50,148 bases of DNA, taken from Cryobacterium algoricola. GTDB taxonomy: Bacteria; Actinomycetota; Actinomycetes; Actinomycetales; Microbacteriaceae. The stretch is from contig NZ_SOFG01000015.1 of NCBI RefSeq assembly GCF_004402485.1, positions 1-50,148 on the forward strand, given 5' to 3'. The translations under genes and the position numbers were made by a program. The notes under the pieces were generated by a model. The model made no database searches. It saw nothing but the letters and a program-made list of their open reading frames with translations, and was not told where the DNA came from. How positions within the stretch are numbered: the first letter of the stretch is position 1; the number at the start of each line of letters is the position of its first letter. Positions 7,647 through 15,827 of the stretch are shown piece by piece.

Positions 7647-8075
7647 ATGACTGCTCACTATCGTTTTTCGGGGGATGCCGCAGAGATCAACCGGGAGTTG
7701 GTCCACCGTTGGATCAGCAAACTGTCGTATTGGGCGCCAGGTCGTTCCCGGTCACGACAGGACGCAGCGATAGACGGCTCACGGAACTTCGGCATCTACA
7801 GCACCACCTCGAATCAGCAGGTCGCGTACGCCCGGATGGTCACCGACGGAGTGACCTTCGCGTGGCTGTGCGATGTCTTCGTCGACCCGGAGGTTCGCGG
7901 CCAGGGCATCGGGGAGATGCTCATCGCGGGAATCGTCGAGGACTGCCGACCCCTCGGACTGCGTCGCATCGCTCTCGCGACCGCTGACGCGCACGGCCTC
8001 TACGCCAAGTTCGGGTTCACGCCCTTGGCTTCAGCGGAGGGCTGGATGGAACGCCTCGACCAGCCAGACTCCTAG
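7647..8075 (+). CDS. GNAT acetyltransferase
   Basis: 142 residues. The pattern INRELVHRWISKLSYWAPGRSR, then VTFAWLCDVFVDPEVRGQGIGEMLI contains the acetyl-CoA loop RGQGIG; LYAKFGF is the late motif. This subfamily normally begins a few residues before RFSGD, so the ATG at 7647 is preferred to one at 7608 placed right after the preceding stop. The 3' end overlaps the opposite-strand transporter gene by 59 bases, so the two transcripts are antisense at their ends. Substrate unknown. Confidence 0.8.
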   Translation: MTAHYRFSGDAAEINRELVHRWISKLSYWAPGRSRSRQDAAIDGSRNFGIYSTTSNQQVAYARMVTDGVTFAWLCDVFVDPEVRGQGIGEMLIAGIVEDCRPLGLRRIALATADAHGLYAKFGFTPLASAEGWMERLDQPDS

Positions 8076-9024
8076 CCCCTCCTCGGTCGTCCTCGACTGG
8101 TGTCGGGCACGGGTCGATGCCTGCTCCCGGGGCGAGGCGGTGCCGTTGCTCGATGGACCGGCCCCACGCCGTTCCCGCGAGAATCAGGGCGATGCCGACG
8201 TATCCGGCGAGCGCCACGGGGTCGTGAGCGACGGCGATTCCGACGACCGCGGCCCAGACCGGCTCGGTTCCCAGGAGGAGACTGACGCGCGAGGGCGAGG
8301 TACGCCGCACCGCCCAGGTTTGGATCAGGAACGCGCAGACAGTGCACGCGACGACGAGGTAGAGGAACAGGACCGTGCTTCCGGGGTCGAGACGGGCCAG
8401 AAAGTGCGGGATCGAGTCGCCGTAGAACAGTGACGCCGCCGAGAAGAGCACCGCGCAGGTCGACAGTTGCACCGTGGTGAGGTGGAGCGAGTTCATCGGC
8501 GTGTTGCCCGTGAGCTTGGACATCGACGTGACGTGGACGGCACGGATGATGGCCGCGGCAAGCACGAGCAGGTCGCCGAGGCTCGGCGCCTGGAAGACAC
8601 CGCCACTGGCGAGCAGGGCCACTCCACCGATGGCGATGAGCGCGGCCAGGAAGAACCTGCCGGGCAGACGTCGACCGGAGACCGCGGAATCCAGGATCGG
8701 GGTGAACACGATCGTCAGGCTGATGATGAGTCCGGCGTTCGTGGCCGAGGTGTGGGCGATCCCGAAGGTTTCGAAGGCGAACACGGCAGCCAGCACACTC
8801 CCGAGCAGCATCCCGGAGCGCAACTCCGCTGCCGTGATCCGGTGCCGCCCCGCGGCGACGAGGGCCGCCATGATGACCGCAGCGAGCAGCATCCGTGTTG
8901 CAAGCAGGGCGACGACGGATTGGGGCGTAACCAGTTCCTTGGCGACGAGGTAGGTCGATCCCCACGCGGCGGCGACGAGAAGCAGGAGCAGGTCGACACG
9001 AAAACGACTGAGGAGGGCGGGCAT
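8017..9024 (-). CDS. EamA/DMT-family transporter
   Basis: 335 residues with ten hydrophobic segments in two EamA repeats. The first repeat opens with LLLLLVAAAWGSTYLVAKEL, including the WGSTY signature, and the second contains FLIQTWAVRRTSPSRVSLLLGTEPVWAAVVG, typical of amino-acid or drug exporters. A hydrophilic Pro/Gly-rich tail of about 40 residues follows the last helix. The start at 9024 places the first helix near the N-terminus. It is divergent from a LysR gene 72 bases away, which probably controls it. It converges on and overlaps the acetyltransferase gene by 59 bases. The substrate is unknown. Confidence 0.85.
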   Translation of the reverse strand: MPALLSRFRVDLLLLLVAAAWGSTYLVAKELVTPQSVVALLATRMLLAAVIMAALVAAGRHRITAAELRSGMLLGSVLAAVFAFETFGIAHTSATNAGLIISLTIVFTPILDSAVSGRRLPGRFFLAALIAIGGVALLASGGVFQAPSLGDLLVLAAAIIRAVHVTSMSKLTGNTPMNSLHLTTVQLSTCAVLFSAASLFYGDSIPHFLARLDPGSTVLFLYLVVACTVCAFLIQTWAVRRTSPSRVSLLLGTEPVWAAVVGIAVAHDPVALAGYVGIALILAGTAWGRSIEQRHRLAPGAGIDPCPTPVEDDRGGARSLAGRGVPSSPPLKPRA

Positions 9025-9084
9025 TCCTTCATCGTCCAGCCTGCCGTCGCGTAATACAAGACAGCACTTTGGTGTCCCATGCGT

Positions 9085-9096
9085 TAGTTTCAACTT
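9085..9096 (+). promoter_or_regulatory. Leaderless promoter of the LysR gene
   Basis: TAGTTT (9085-9090) is followed by six bases and the ATG. AGTT-TC-AACT (9086-9095) is a small inverted repeat overlapping it, which could be part of an autoregulatory site in the 72-base divergent gap. Confidence 0.45.
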
Positions 9097-9999
9097 ATGG
9101 AACTGGGTCAGCTTCGGGCGTTGAGAGAACTGGGCGACCGCGGCAGCATTGCCGCCGTCGCGGCCGCGCTGCACGTCACGCCGTCGTCGGTCTCGCAGCA
9201 GATCAGTGCCCTGCAGCGTCAGTCAGCAGCTCCCTTGACCTTCAGAGACGGCAGAAGGACGGCACTCACGGATGCCGGGCGCGCCCTCGCGCTGGCGGCG
9301 ATCGATGTCGAAGTGGCACTGGAACGCGCCGGGCAGGCGGTGGCACGCTTTCAGGGCGATCAGCTGGGCACCGTGTCCGTCACGGCGTTCCACAGCGTGG
9401 GCCTGGCCGTCTTCGGACCGTTGCTCGCCGCCTGCCGGAGGCCTGACCTGCCCGGCGTCCGGCTGAGCGATTTCGACGTGGCCCAGGAGGACTTCCCCCT
9501 GCTCACCACCGATCATGATCTTGTGCTCGCCCATCGTCTGGCCGGAAGCCCCGCGTGGCCACGGTCAGTTCGGGTGGAACCCCTCTTGTACGAGCCGCTG
9601 GATATCGCGGTCCGCCACGATCACCGCCTCGCGTCGAAAGCCACGATCGAACCGGCTGATCTTCGCGACGAGGACTGGGTCGCGGTGCACGACGGCTTCC
9701 CGCTCACGCAGGCGCTCGCCCTGATCGCGGGAATCGGAGGGAACGAGGCCCGGATCCTGCACCGGATCAACGAGTTCGCGGTTGCCGCCTCCGTCGTCGA
9801 AGCGAGCGGATGCGTCGCGCTGATGCCTCGGTACACAACCGACCTGCGCGACCACCCGGAGTTGGTCCTGCGTCCGCTGGCCTACCCCGGCCTCGGACGG
9901 CACATCGATTGCCTGGCCCGGCCGGAAACGCTTGAGCGCGCCAACGCACAGGCAGTTCTTGCGCAGGTCAGGGCGATCGCCGCGACGCTCACCGGGTGA
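9097..9999 (+). CDS. LysR-family transcriptional regulator
   Basis: 300 residues. The N-terminal winged HTH (about 4-60: LRALRELGDRGSIAAVAAALHVTPSSVSQQISALQ) is followed by a linker helix and an effector domain (about 90-290). The effector domain contains the usual DHDLVLAHRL and VEPLLYEPLDIAVRHDH segments. It lies back to back with the EamA transporter, the classical layout for a LysR regulator and its target. The ligand cannot be read. TAGTTT six bases upstream of the ATG suggests a leaderless mRNA. Confidence 0.88.
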   Translation: MELGQLRALRELGDRGSIAAVAAALHVTPSSVSQQISALQRQSAAPLTFRDGRRTALTDAGRALALAAIDVEVALERAGQAVARFQGDQLGTVSVTAFHSVGLAVFGPLLAACRRPDLPGVRLSDFDVAQEDFPLLTTDHDLVLAHRLAGSPAWPRSVRVEPLLYEPLDIAVRHDHRLASKATIEPADLRDEDWVAVHDGFPLTQALALIAGIGGNEARILHRINEFAVAASVVEASGCVALMPRYTTDLRDHPELVLRPLAYPGLGRHIDCLARPETLERANAQAVLAQVRAIAATLTG

Positions 10000-10021
10000 C
10001 CCGGGCGGAACCGAGTCAGGA

Positions 10022-10486
10022 TCAGTCGTGGGAGTACTGCGGCGATGAGGCGCCCGCCCGCAGGAAGCGGGCAAGCGCGCCAAGAGCGCCAATCGCGATC
10101 AGCGCGAGAAGTCCCCCGCCGATGAGCCCGAGCATCACACCCGGAGTCGTGTATCCCATCACGCTCAGCGCGATGAAGGCCGCCACAACGAGCACGAGGA
10201 ATGCGACGAGACACCCGGCCATAGCGAGCAACCAACCGTGCGCCACCTCGAATCGGTGCTGACGCGCGAGCACCACGACTCTCAACCCGAAGACGGCAGC
10301 AACCTGCCAGCACGCGATGGCGAGTACGCCCCACGTAATGCCCGGAACCACGAGCAGCGAGACCTCCGGGAACGCGGCACCAACGCTCGCCGCCTCGGCG
10401 GGGAGAACCCACACCTGGATGAACACTGATGCTACGAGTGCGACCACAAGTACCGCAATCAGCGCGAGCGACGTTCCACGATTCAA
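10022..10486 (-). CDS. DUF2975-like membrane protein
   Basis: 154 residues with four membrane segments (about 7-29, 44-67, 82-107, 113-140). The arrangement, including VWVLPAEAASVGAAFPEVSLLVVP between helices 1 and 2, matches the DUF2975 family. A TTG start is used: GGAGG lies 7 bases upstream. In many genomes such proteins are followed by a small XRE regulator, but none is present here. Function unknown. Confidence 0.72.
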   Translation of the reverse strand: MNRGTSLALIAVLVVALVASVFIQVWVLPAEAASVGAAFPEVSLLVVPGITWGVLAIACWQVAAVFGLRVVVLARQHRFEVAHGWLLAMAGCLVAFLVLVVAAFIALSVMGYTTPGVMLGLIGGGLLALIAIGALGALARFLRAGASSPQYSHD

Positions 10487-10622
10487 GTTCTGCCTCCAAC
10501 CACTGACTGGTTGCCCCCCATAGACACCACGCCTTCTCGAACCTTACCGACGACACCTGCCCGGGGACAAGCATCTCGGTACCATCGCTCGGCGGGGTGC
10601 GGTAGCCCCGGGGGTTCATCCC

Positions 10623-11186
10623 CTATGTCAGTCCGAGGTGGCTCGCAATACCGTCGAATACTGCAGACTGGGCGGTGAGTGAGCCGCGCCAATCTCCAGG
10701 AATGGCCAACGAGTGGTTGGCCCTCGGCACCGACATCACGTTCGCCCGCGTCTCAGCGATCGACGCGGGGAGCCACAGCGCGTCAGCGGTGCCTCCAATG
10801 GCCATATCGGTGACCGGGGCTTCGGCGAGTGCCGTTCGAACACCAGCGTCGGTCAGGACGGGCGTCAGCCAGACGCCGGGAATGCCATTGCGGCGTGCCC
10901 AGGGGAGAGCAAAACAGCCAAATGACTTGGCGACGACGAGCCGCCGCGACGATGAAGGCGCAGCATCGAAGGCCTCCGCGACTGCCTTCTCGACGAAGGG
11001 CTGCGGATCGCTCCGCGCGTCGTCGTTGATGGTCCACTCGACGGCCTGCACGTGCCATCCGCTTTGGGCCAGCATCTGTCCACACCAGTAGAGGATTGGA
11101 CCCTTCACGGGATAACCGACGCCGGGAAGAAGGACTGCGACAGGCGCATCCTCCAGATCAGACGGTGACCAGACGAAAGTCGACAT
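10623..11186 (-). CDS. Alpha/beta-hydrolase-fold protein
   Basis: 187 residues. VAVLLPGVGYPVKGPILYW looks like the first strand and oxyanion region, VVAKSFGCFAL supplies the nucleophile elbow (A-K-S-F-G in place of G-x-S-x-G), GTADALW may hold the acid and ANHSL the histidine. The small size resembles short dienelactone-hydrolase or lipase-like proteins. TAGGTT lies exactly six bases before the ATG (minus-strand bases 11198-11193), so the mRNA is probably leaderless. The substrate is unknown. It is divergent from the helicase gene. Confidence 0.68.
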   Translation of the reverse strand: MSTFVWSPSDLEDAPVAVLLPGVGYPVKGPILYWCGQMLAQSGWHVQAVEWTINDDARSDPQPFVEKAVAEAFDAAPSSSRRLVVAKSFGCFALPWARRNGIPGVWLTPVLTDAGVRTALAEAPVTDMAIGGTADALWLPASIAETRANVMSVPRANHSLAIPGDWRGSLTAQSAVFDGIASHLGLT

Positions 11187-11393
11187 GGCCCCAACCTACT
11201 GGCACGAGCGCTCCGGGAATGCCTCGCCATCGACGCCTTCCGTGAGCACGGCGACGTCTGGCGCTCCGTCACGAACGGTGCAGCACTGCCAACACCCACG
11301 CCCTGGTGCGGCCCCGAAAAGGGCTCAGCGGCCCGGTCAGCAATGCGGGTCTGGGCCGCTAGGCTCAGCACATATCTAGGTTCGGGGGGACGG

Positions 11394-13493
11394 ATGCCGG
11401 CAGGCGGATCGGCATGGACCGAGGCGACACGCCAGCTGGCACTTTCGGAAGCTCACGTGCTCGCCGCTGAATCCTCACGGGCCAAGGCGGCCAACTACTT
11501 CGCCGCGGCCGACAGTGAAAAGCGCATCGCGCACGTCCTCGCTCCCCTGGCCGCGGCCGGATACCACTTCCTTCCCGACCGCCAGTGGCCCGGCAGCCGT
11601 CGCGCTCAGGTCGACATGGTCGTGGTGGGGCCGGGCGGACTTTTCATTGTGGACACCAAAGCCTGGAAGGACCCGGTTGTCGCCGCGGGTCGAGTGTTCC
11701 GGGGGCAGGCCGATGTGACTGACGAATTCGACGCCCTGGCCGACCTCGCCTGGAAGACGGAGGCGGCCCTGGCGGAGATCGGTCTTGCTCCCGGTGAAGT
11801 TCGGCCGATCGTCGTCTTCGCCGGCCACAAGGGAGTCAACGCATCGGTCGGCGGGGTTGAGATCGTCGGCGAAGGTGACATCGTGCGCCATATCGCGCGC
11901 CGCGGGCAGCGCCTGACCACGTCGGCCGTCGAGCGGGTATTGGCCGCGGCTCTGACCTACTTCCCGCTGATCGGCGCGCCGGCCCCGGTCGACGTCACCC
12001 TGCCCGAGCCGATCATCGCCCCGGAACCAGCGCCCGACCTGGACCATCTGCCGAACGAGAGCGACATCGAAGCCGCCATCCTCGAAGGGCTCCTCGCTCC
12101 TCCGATCGAGGAGTGGATGACGTTCCTGCATCCCGACCAGGCGAAGCTCGTGCGCCGCAGCTTCAACGGGCCATCCCGCATCCGCGGCGCGGCCGGCACG
12201 GGCAAGACCGTCGTCGGGCTGCACCGCGCGGCATACCTCGCGCGTTCCCAGGCCGACGCCCAAGTGCTCGTAACCACCTACGTGCGCACGCTGCCCGCAG
12301 TCCTGGGCAATCTGCTCGCCCGCATGGCCCCGGACGTCGCCGACCGCGTCGAATTCAGCGGGGTGCACCAGTTCGCCCGCAAGGTACTCGATCTGCGCGG
12401 CATCGACGTGCGGGTCAACACCAAGGCGGCCGACCTGGCTTTCGCGGATGCCTGGCGCCAGACATCCGCTCCGCTCACGGCGATCGAGGCGAAGTCCGCG
12501 TATTGGAAGGAGGAGCTCGATCACGTCATCAAAGGTCGCGGCCTGACGACCTTCGAGGACTATGCGGATTGTGCCCGCATCGGCCGTCGTCGCCGTCTCA
12601 CCGTTGACCAGCGTCGATCCGTCTGGGCGCTCTATCAACGATACGAGTCGTTGCTTCGAGAGCGCGGTGTCCATGATTTCTCCGATCTCATCCTGCTTGC
12701 CGAAGCGACCCTTCGGGCTCAACCGCTTCTCGGGTACACCGCGGTCATCGTGGACGAGGCGCAGGACCTGTCCTGTGCGATGATCCGTATGCTCGCCGCG
12801 GTCGCAGGCGATGGCGCGGATGCGTTCACCCTGATCGGCGACGGCCAGCAGACCATCTACCCCGGCGGGTACACCCTCGCCGAAGCCGGCCTGTCTGTCG
12901 CCGGTCGAGGAGTGGTGATGGACGTCAATTACCGCAACACCGCAGAAATCCTTGCCGTCGCGGCCCGCATCGTCGATGGCTCCGACTACGTCGATATCGA
13001 GGGTGCGACGTCCGGTGCCGTCGCCATGACCTCACCGCGGCACGGCGAGAAACCGGTGCTCGTGAAAGCACGCACCGGCACCGAGCACGACGGCCGCCTC
13101 GTGCAACACATCCGTCGCATCACGACGGGCGTGGACGTGGGCTGGGGCGACGTGGGCGTGCTCTGTTTCCGCACGAGCGAAGTGAAAGCCGCCGTCACGT
13201 TGCTGCGCGCCGCAGGCATCCCGGTGATCGAACTGACCGCATACGATGGCCGCCCCACCGATGCCGTGAAGGTCGGCACGATCAAGCGGGCCAAGGGCCT
13301 TGAGTTCAAACAGGTTCTCCTGCCGTGGGTGGCCGAGCATCTCATGTCTCCGGGCGTCCGCTCCCCCGGATCGCAGATCGACTCGACGACGGAGCGAGAC
13401 GAACGAGACCGGCGGGAACTGTTCGTCGGCGTCACCCGTGCCCGGGACGGCGTGTGGGTCGGCTGCATCGCCACGCATGGCAGCTCGGCGTGA
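11394..13493 (+). CDS. NERD-domain UvrD-like superfamily 1 helicase
   Basis: 699 residues. An N-terminal NERD nuclease-related domain (about 40-150) has AQVDMVVVGPGGLFIVDTKAW with the Asp and Asp-x-Lys pattern. A SF1 helicase follows: Walker A GAAGTGKT (about 265-272), Walker B VDEAQD (about 452-457), GDGQQ motif III, GTIKRAKGLEF motif V and VGVTRAR motif VI. All are intact, so a DNA-dependent ATPase joined to a nuclease-like domain is expected. The ATG at 11394 follows GGGGGGA. It stands alone, so repair and phage defence are both possible. Its 3' end is partly repeated at 14550-14589. Confidence 0.88.
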   Translation: MPAGGSAWTEATRQLALSEAHVLAAESSRAKAANYFAAADSEKRIAHVLAPLAAAGYHFLPDRQWPGSRRAQVDMVVVGPGGLFIVDTKAWKDPVVAAGRVFRGQADVTDEFDALADLAWKTEAALAEIGLAPGEVRPIVVFAGHKGVNASVGGVEIVGEGDIVRHIARRGQRLTTSAVERVLAAALTYFPLIGAPAPVDVTLPEPIIAPEPAPDLDHLPNESDIEAAILEGLLAPPIEEWMTFLHPDQAKLVRRSFNGPSRIRGAAGTGKTVVGLHRAAYLARSQADAQVLVTTYVRTLPAVLGNLLARMAPDVADRVEFSGVHQFARKVLDLRGIDVRVNTKAADLAFADAWRQTSAPLTAIEAKSAYWKEELDHVIKGRGLTTFEDYADCARIGRRRRLTVDQRRSVWALYQRYESLLRERGVHDFSDLILLAEATLRAQPLLGYTAVIVDEAQDLSCAMIRMLAAVAGDGADAFTLIGDGQQTIYPGGYTLAEAGLSVAGRGVVMDVNYRNTAEILAVAARIVDGSDYVDIEGATSGAVAMTSPRHGEKPVLVKARTGTEHDGRLVQHIRRITTGVDVGWGDVGVLCFRTSEVKAAVTLLRAAGIPVIELTAYDGRPTDAVKVGTIKRAKGLEFKQVLLPWVAEHLMSPGVRSPGSQIDSTTERDERDRRELFVGVTRARDGVWVGCIATHGSSA

Positions 13494-13533
13494 ACACCCG
13501 ACGAGGGTCAACGGCCAGCCGACCTGACAGGGG

Positions 13534-13920
13534 TTACTCGGCGCTGACGGCGATTCTCGGCGCGAGTTTGGCCTCGAGGGCGGCGCGATCGGCGACGAAC
13601 CAGACGTGCTGGCCACGGTTGGACTCCCAGACGAAGTCGCGGAATGAGTCGCTTCGGGCAACCCATTCGCTCACGTCTCCGAGCACGACAAGCCGCAGCT
13701 GATAGTTCACCGCCTTCTGGGTGATCTCCCCCGCGAGCCCCGACGACAACCGGAAGAAGTCCGGATCCAGCCGCGCAACCGGGATGGCGAGCAGGTCAGC
13801 ATGGTCCATCCAGGCGTTCCCGATCAGGTCGGAGGTCTGTTCCGGGGTCGAGATCGCTGGGCCGTCGGCCTCGACGTACAGGACGCGAATACTCTCGCCC
13901 GATTCCCGCGCACTGCTCAT
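13534..13920 (-). CDS. DUF4180-like protein
   Basis: 128 residues. The pattern IRVLYVEADGPAISTPEQ, then HADLLAIPVARLDPDFFRLSSGLAGEITQKAVNY and FVWESNRGQHVWFV fits the DUF4180 family, a small cytoplasmic fold of unknown role. The ATG at 13920 is favoured over upstream codons because TACAGT lies exactly six bases before it, consistent with a leaderless mRNA. It converges on the helicase. Confidence 0.78.
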   Translation of the reverse strand: MSSARESGESIRVLYVEADGPAISTPEQTSDLIGNAWMDHADLLAIPVARLDPDFFRLSSGLAGEITQKAVNYQLRLVVLGDVSEWVARSDSFRDFVWESNRGQHVWFVADRAALEAKLAPRIAVSAE

Positions 13921-14046
13921 GCCTCGACTGTAGATCGTGCCGGCCCCGAGCGCCGGAGTGCTACGCGGCGGGCCGCGCACCCCGCACATGTATGCGCGCT
14001 ACCGTGACAGCACGACCACAGACATCGGCCTGGAAGGGACACAACC

Positions 14047-14304
14047 ATGCAGAGCGAATTTTTCGCGAAGGTCTTCGGAGACAAGGAAGACCCTCGGCGC
14101 CGCCTCGAGGTCATCTTCGGCGGAGTTGCACCGTCAGCTGGACCGCCACCCGCCGCGCGCATGTGGGCGACGACAGTTCTCGCTCGGGCCGGAATTGACC
14201 CGGTGAGCAATGACCTCGCCGCGATCACCTGCCTCAGGCGCGCTCAGCCACGATTGACCCTGCGGGCCGCAACCTACCTGGCCAAGGACGCGGCCGTTCG
14301 GTAG
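14047..14304 (+). CDS. Small hypothetical protein
   Basis: 85 residues, cytoplasmic and basic. It is supported by a GGAAGGGA ribosome site 7 bases before the ATG and TACCGT about 42 bases upstream as a possible -10 box. It reads MQSEFFAKVFGDKEDPRRRL at the start and a helical C-terminus (LTLRAATYLAKDAAVR). No family recognised; the gene lies between the two copies of the helicase 3' end. Confidence 0.55.
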   Translation: MQSEFFAKVFGDKEDPRRRLEVIFGGVAPSAGPPPAARMWATTVLARAGIDPVSNDLAAITCLRRAQPRLTLRAATYLAKDAAVR

Positions 14305-14443
14305 CGACCGACCTGGCCCACAAGACGGGTCGCTCGAGCGGATGTCCGCGGCTGTGAAAGAACTAGGCCCGGCGGCATCCGCCCTCGCTCAGAAGTCTCG
14401 ACATGCCCCAACGCACCGGCAGGAGTCTTTCGGGCGTGCCGAG
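14305..14443. other. Intergenic debris, no gene seen
   Basis: No supported reading frame. It opens the debris zone that continues with the two gene remnants at 14444-14589 and ends at the small lipoprotein at 14666. Confidence 0.4.
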
Positions 14444-14545
14444 CTACTCCACGGCGGGCCGGATGCCCGCACCCTCGGGAACGAGGACGATTCGACCGAA
14501 GACCGAACCCGCATCCAACTGCCGGTGCGCGTCGGCAGCAAGTTC
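14444..14545 (-). pseudogene. C-terminal remnant of a zinc-type alcohol dehydrogenase/quinone oxidoreductase
   Basis: The minus strand reads LELAADAHRQLDAGSVFGRI then VLVPEGAGIRPAVE and a stop at 14446-14444. This is the usual C-terminal end of NAD(P)H quinone oxidoreductases (AxxAHRxLExGxxxGKIVLxP). No upstream part is present; the fragment breaks where the helicase-tail repeat starts at 14550. Confidence 0.6.
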
Positions 14546-14549
14546 CAGC

Positions 14550-14589
14550 GTGGGTGGGCTGCATCGCCACGCACGGCAACTCGGCGTGA
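14550..14589 (+). pseudogene. Second copy of the helicase gene's 3' end
   Basis: Forty bases ending in the stop codon match 13454-13493 at 37 positions and encode VGCIATHGNSA-stop against VGCIATHGSSA-stop. Weaker similarity continues past the stop. The copies are direct repeats about 1.1 kb apart that bracket the DUF4180 and 85-residue genes. Confidence 0.7.
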
Positions 14590-14665
14590 CCACGGACGCG
14601 GTCAGGCGGCGAGGGCGGCCTGACATCGGCTACGTTGGGCGGAAGCACAGGTCTGGGAAAACCAG

Positions 14666-14812
14666 ATGACTGTTCGACGCCCGCTCCTTGTCGGTGGGGG
14701 CTCGCTCGTCGTCCTGATGGCTGCCTCTGGATGCACGACTGACAGCGCGACGATTCGCCGGCCGTCGGCTGCGGCCGAGACGTCGAACCCTGCCGCTCCA
14801 ATACCTAACTGA
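14666..14812 (+). CDS. Very short lipoprotein or lipoprotein remnant
   Basis: 48 codons. A basic start and hydrophobic run lead to a lipobox (LVVLMAASGC), so the Cys near residue 24 could be lipidated and anchored outside the membrane. The mature part is only about 25 residues (TTDSATIRRPSAAAETSNP...). The ribosome site is weak. It may be the surviving front end of a longer lipoprotein. It stops 10 bases before the DUF1579-like gene. Confidence 0.4.
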   Translation: MTVRRPLLVGGGSLVVLMAASGCTTDSATIRRPSAAAETSNPAAPIPN

Positions 14813-14822
14813 AGGACGAGTC

Positions 14823-15305
14823 ATGCCGCTCCCCCGCTCAGCTCACGCACCGAACGATTTCGACTTCATTATTGGAGACTGGGTCGTGAAACATGAACGG
14901 CTGCGCGAGCGGTTCACGGGCTCCGAAGTATGGGACGAGTTCGACGGGCTCTCGTCAACATCAAAGATCCTCGGAGGCTTCGGCAATCTGGAGGACAACC
15001 TTTTGAGGTATCCCGCGGGTGATTCACGTGCTGTCGCCCTGCGTTCCTACAACCCCGAGACGGGGCAGTGGAGCATATGGTGGCTCGACGGCCGCAATCC
15101 ATCGTCGTTGGACACGCCCGTCACAGGGGCCTTCGAAAACGGGATCGGGACCTTCCTGGCGACCGACACGCTCGATGGAATCCCCATCGTCGTGCGTTTC
15201 ATTTGGGACTCGACGCGCGAGGACCCGACGTGGGAGCAAGCTTTCTCCACCGACGACGGATCGACGTGGGAAACGAACTGGCGGATGAGGTTCATCGCCG
15301 CATGA
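14823..15305 (+). CDS. DUF1579-like protein
   Basis: 160 residues. It begins FDFIIGDWVVKHERLRERF and contains WDEFDG, LRSYNPETGQWSIWWLDGRNP and WEQAFSTDDGSTWETNW, a pattern of a common lipocalin-like bacterial family annotated as DUF1579-like. The fold is a small beta-barrel; the function is unknown. GAAGGACGAG lies just upstream of the ATG. The stop overlaps the start of the acetyltransferase gene (ATGA). Its last 61 bases are repeated at 15828-15888, just beyond that acetyltransferase. Confidence 0.8.
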   Translation: MPLPRSAHAPNDFDFIIGDWVVKHERLRERFTGSEVWDEFDGLSSTSKILGGFGNLEDNLLRYPAGDSRAVALRSYNPETGQWSIWWLDGRNPSSLDTPVTGAFENGIGTFLATDTLDGIPIVVRFIWDSTREDPTWEQAFSTDDGSTWETNWRMRFIAA

Positions 15306-15778
15306 TCCGCCACGGCAGTGCAGAGGACCTTGAGGAGTGCGCCGCGCTGTGGGTGAGGGCCTGCGCCGCGCGTGACGGAGTCGCCGTCGCCGGAGTGGCG
15401 GAACGAGCCCGACCGAAGTTCGGCCACGCGGAGAGCTGGATCGTAGCCGAAGAGCCCGGCACCGGGATCGTGGGGTTCGTACTCGCGACAAAGCCGCAAA
15501 GCGGCCTGCCGACTGATCCGCCTGACGCTGCGGTCGTCAGCCTGCTCGCCATCGCACCCGACGCACAGGGACTCGGGCTCGGCGGCACGCTCCTCGCCCG
15601 GGTCGCCGATGCCCTCGCTCGCCGCGGCCATGAGCGCGCCGTTCTGCACGTCCTGGCCGACAACCACCCGGCGGTTCGGCTCTATGAACGTCAGGGGTGG
15701 ATGCCGTGGGGCGCGCCGTTCCCACACTCGCTTCTGAAACGGCCGACGCAGACGTATCTGCGCGACCTGGGAGCGTAG
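15302..15778 (+). CDS. GNAT acetyltransferase
   Basis: 158 residues. Typical GNAT order: SAEDLEECAALWVRACAAR, then VVSLLAIAPDAQGLGLGGTLL with the acetyl-CoA loop (QGLGLG), then VLADNHPAVRLYERQGW. It starts inside the stop of the previous gene (ATGA), so translation is coupled. It is bracketed by the duplicated DUF1579-gene ends at 15245-15305 and 15828-15888, and its start codon uses the CATGA at the end of the first copy; the second copy reads CCTGA. This suggests it was placed there by the event that made the repeat. Substrate unknown. Confidence 0.82.
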   Translation: MIRHGSAEDLEECAALWVRACAARDGVAVAGVAERARPKFGHAESWIVAEEPGTGIVGFVLATKPQSGLPTDPPDAAVVSLLAIAPDAQGLGLGGTLLARVADALARRGHERAVLHVLADNHPAVRLYERQGWMPWGAPFPHSLLKRPTQTYLRDLGA

Positions 15779-15786
15779 GCCGCGCG

Positions 15787-15799
15787 GAGCATCCGCTCA
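15787..15799 (+). repeat. Post-stop 13-mer GCATCCGCTCACC, copy 1
   Basis: It lies 8 bases after the acetyltransferase stop. The same 13 bases lie 6 bases after two other stop codons (copies at 17614 and 34071). Confidence 0.7.
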
Positions 15800-15827
15800 C
15801 CGTCTGCATCCGGTCTTCGAGCTCGTC

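Noticed and set aside
11199..11342. Possible coding remnant reading LARALRECLAIDAFREHGDVW on the plus strand
   Set aside because: It looks protein-like but has no start, no stop context and no homologue I recognise, so I do not call it.
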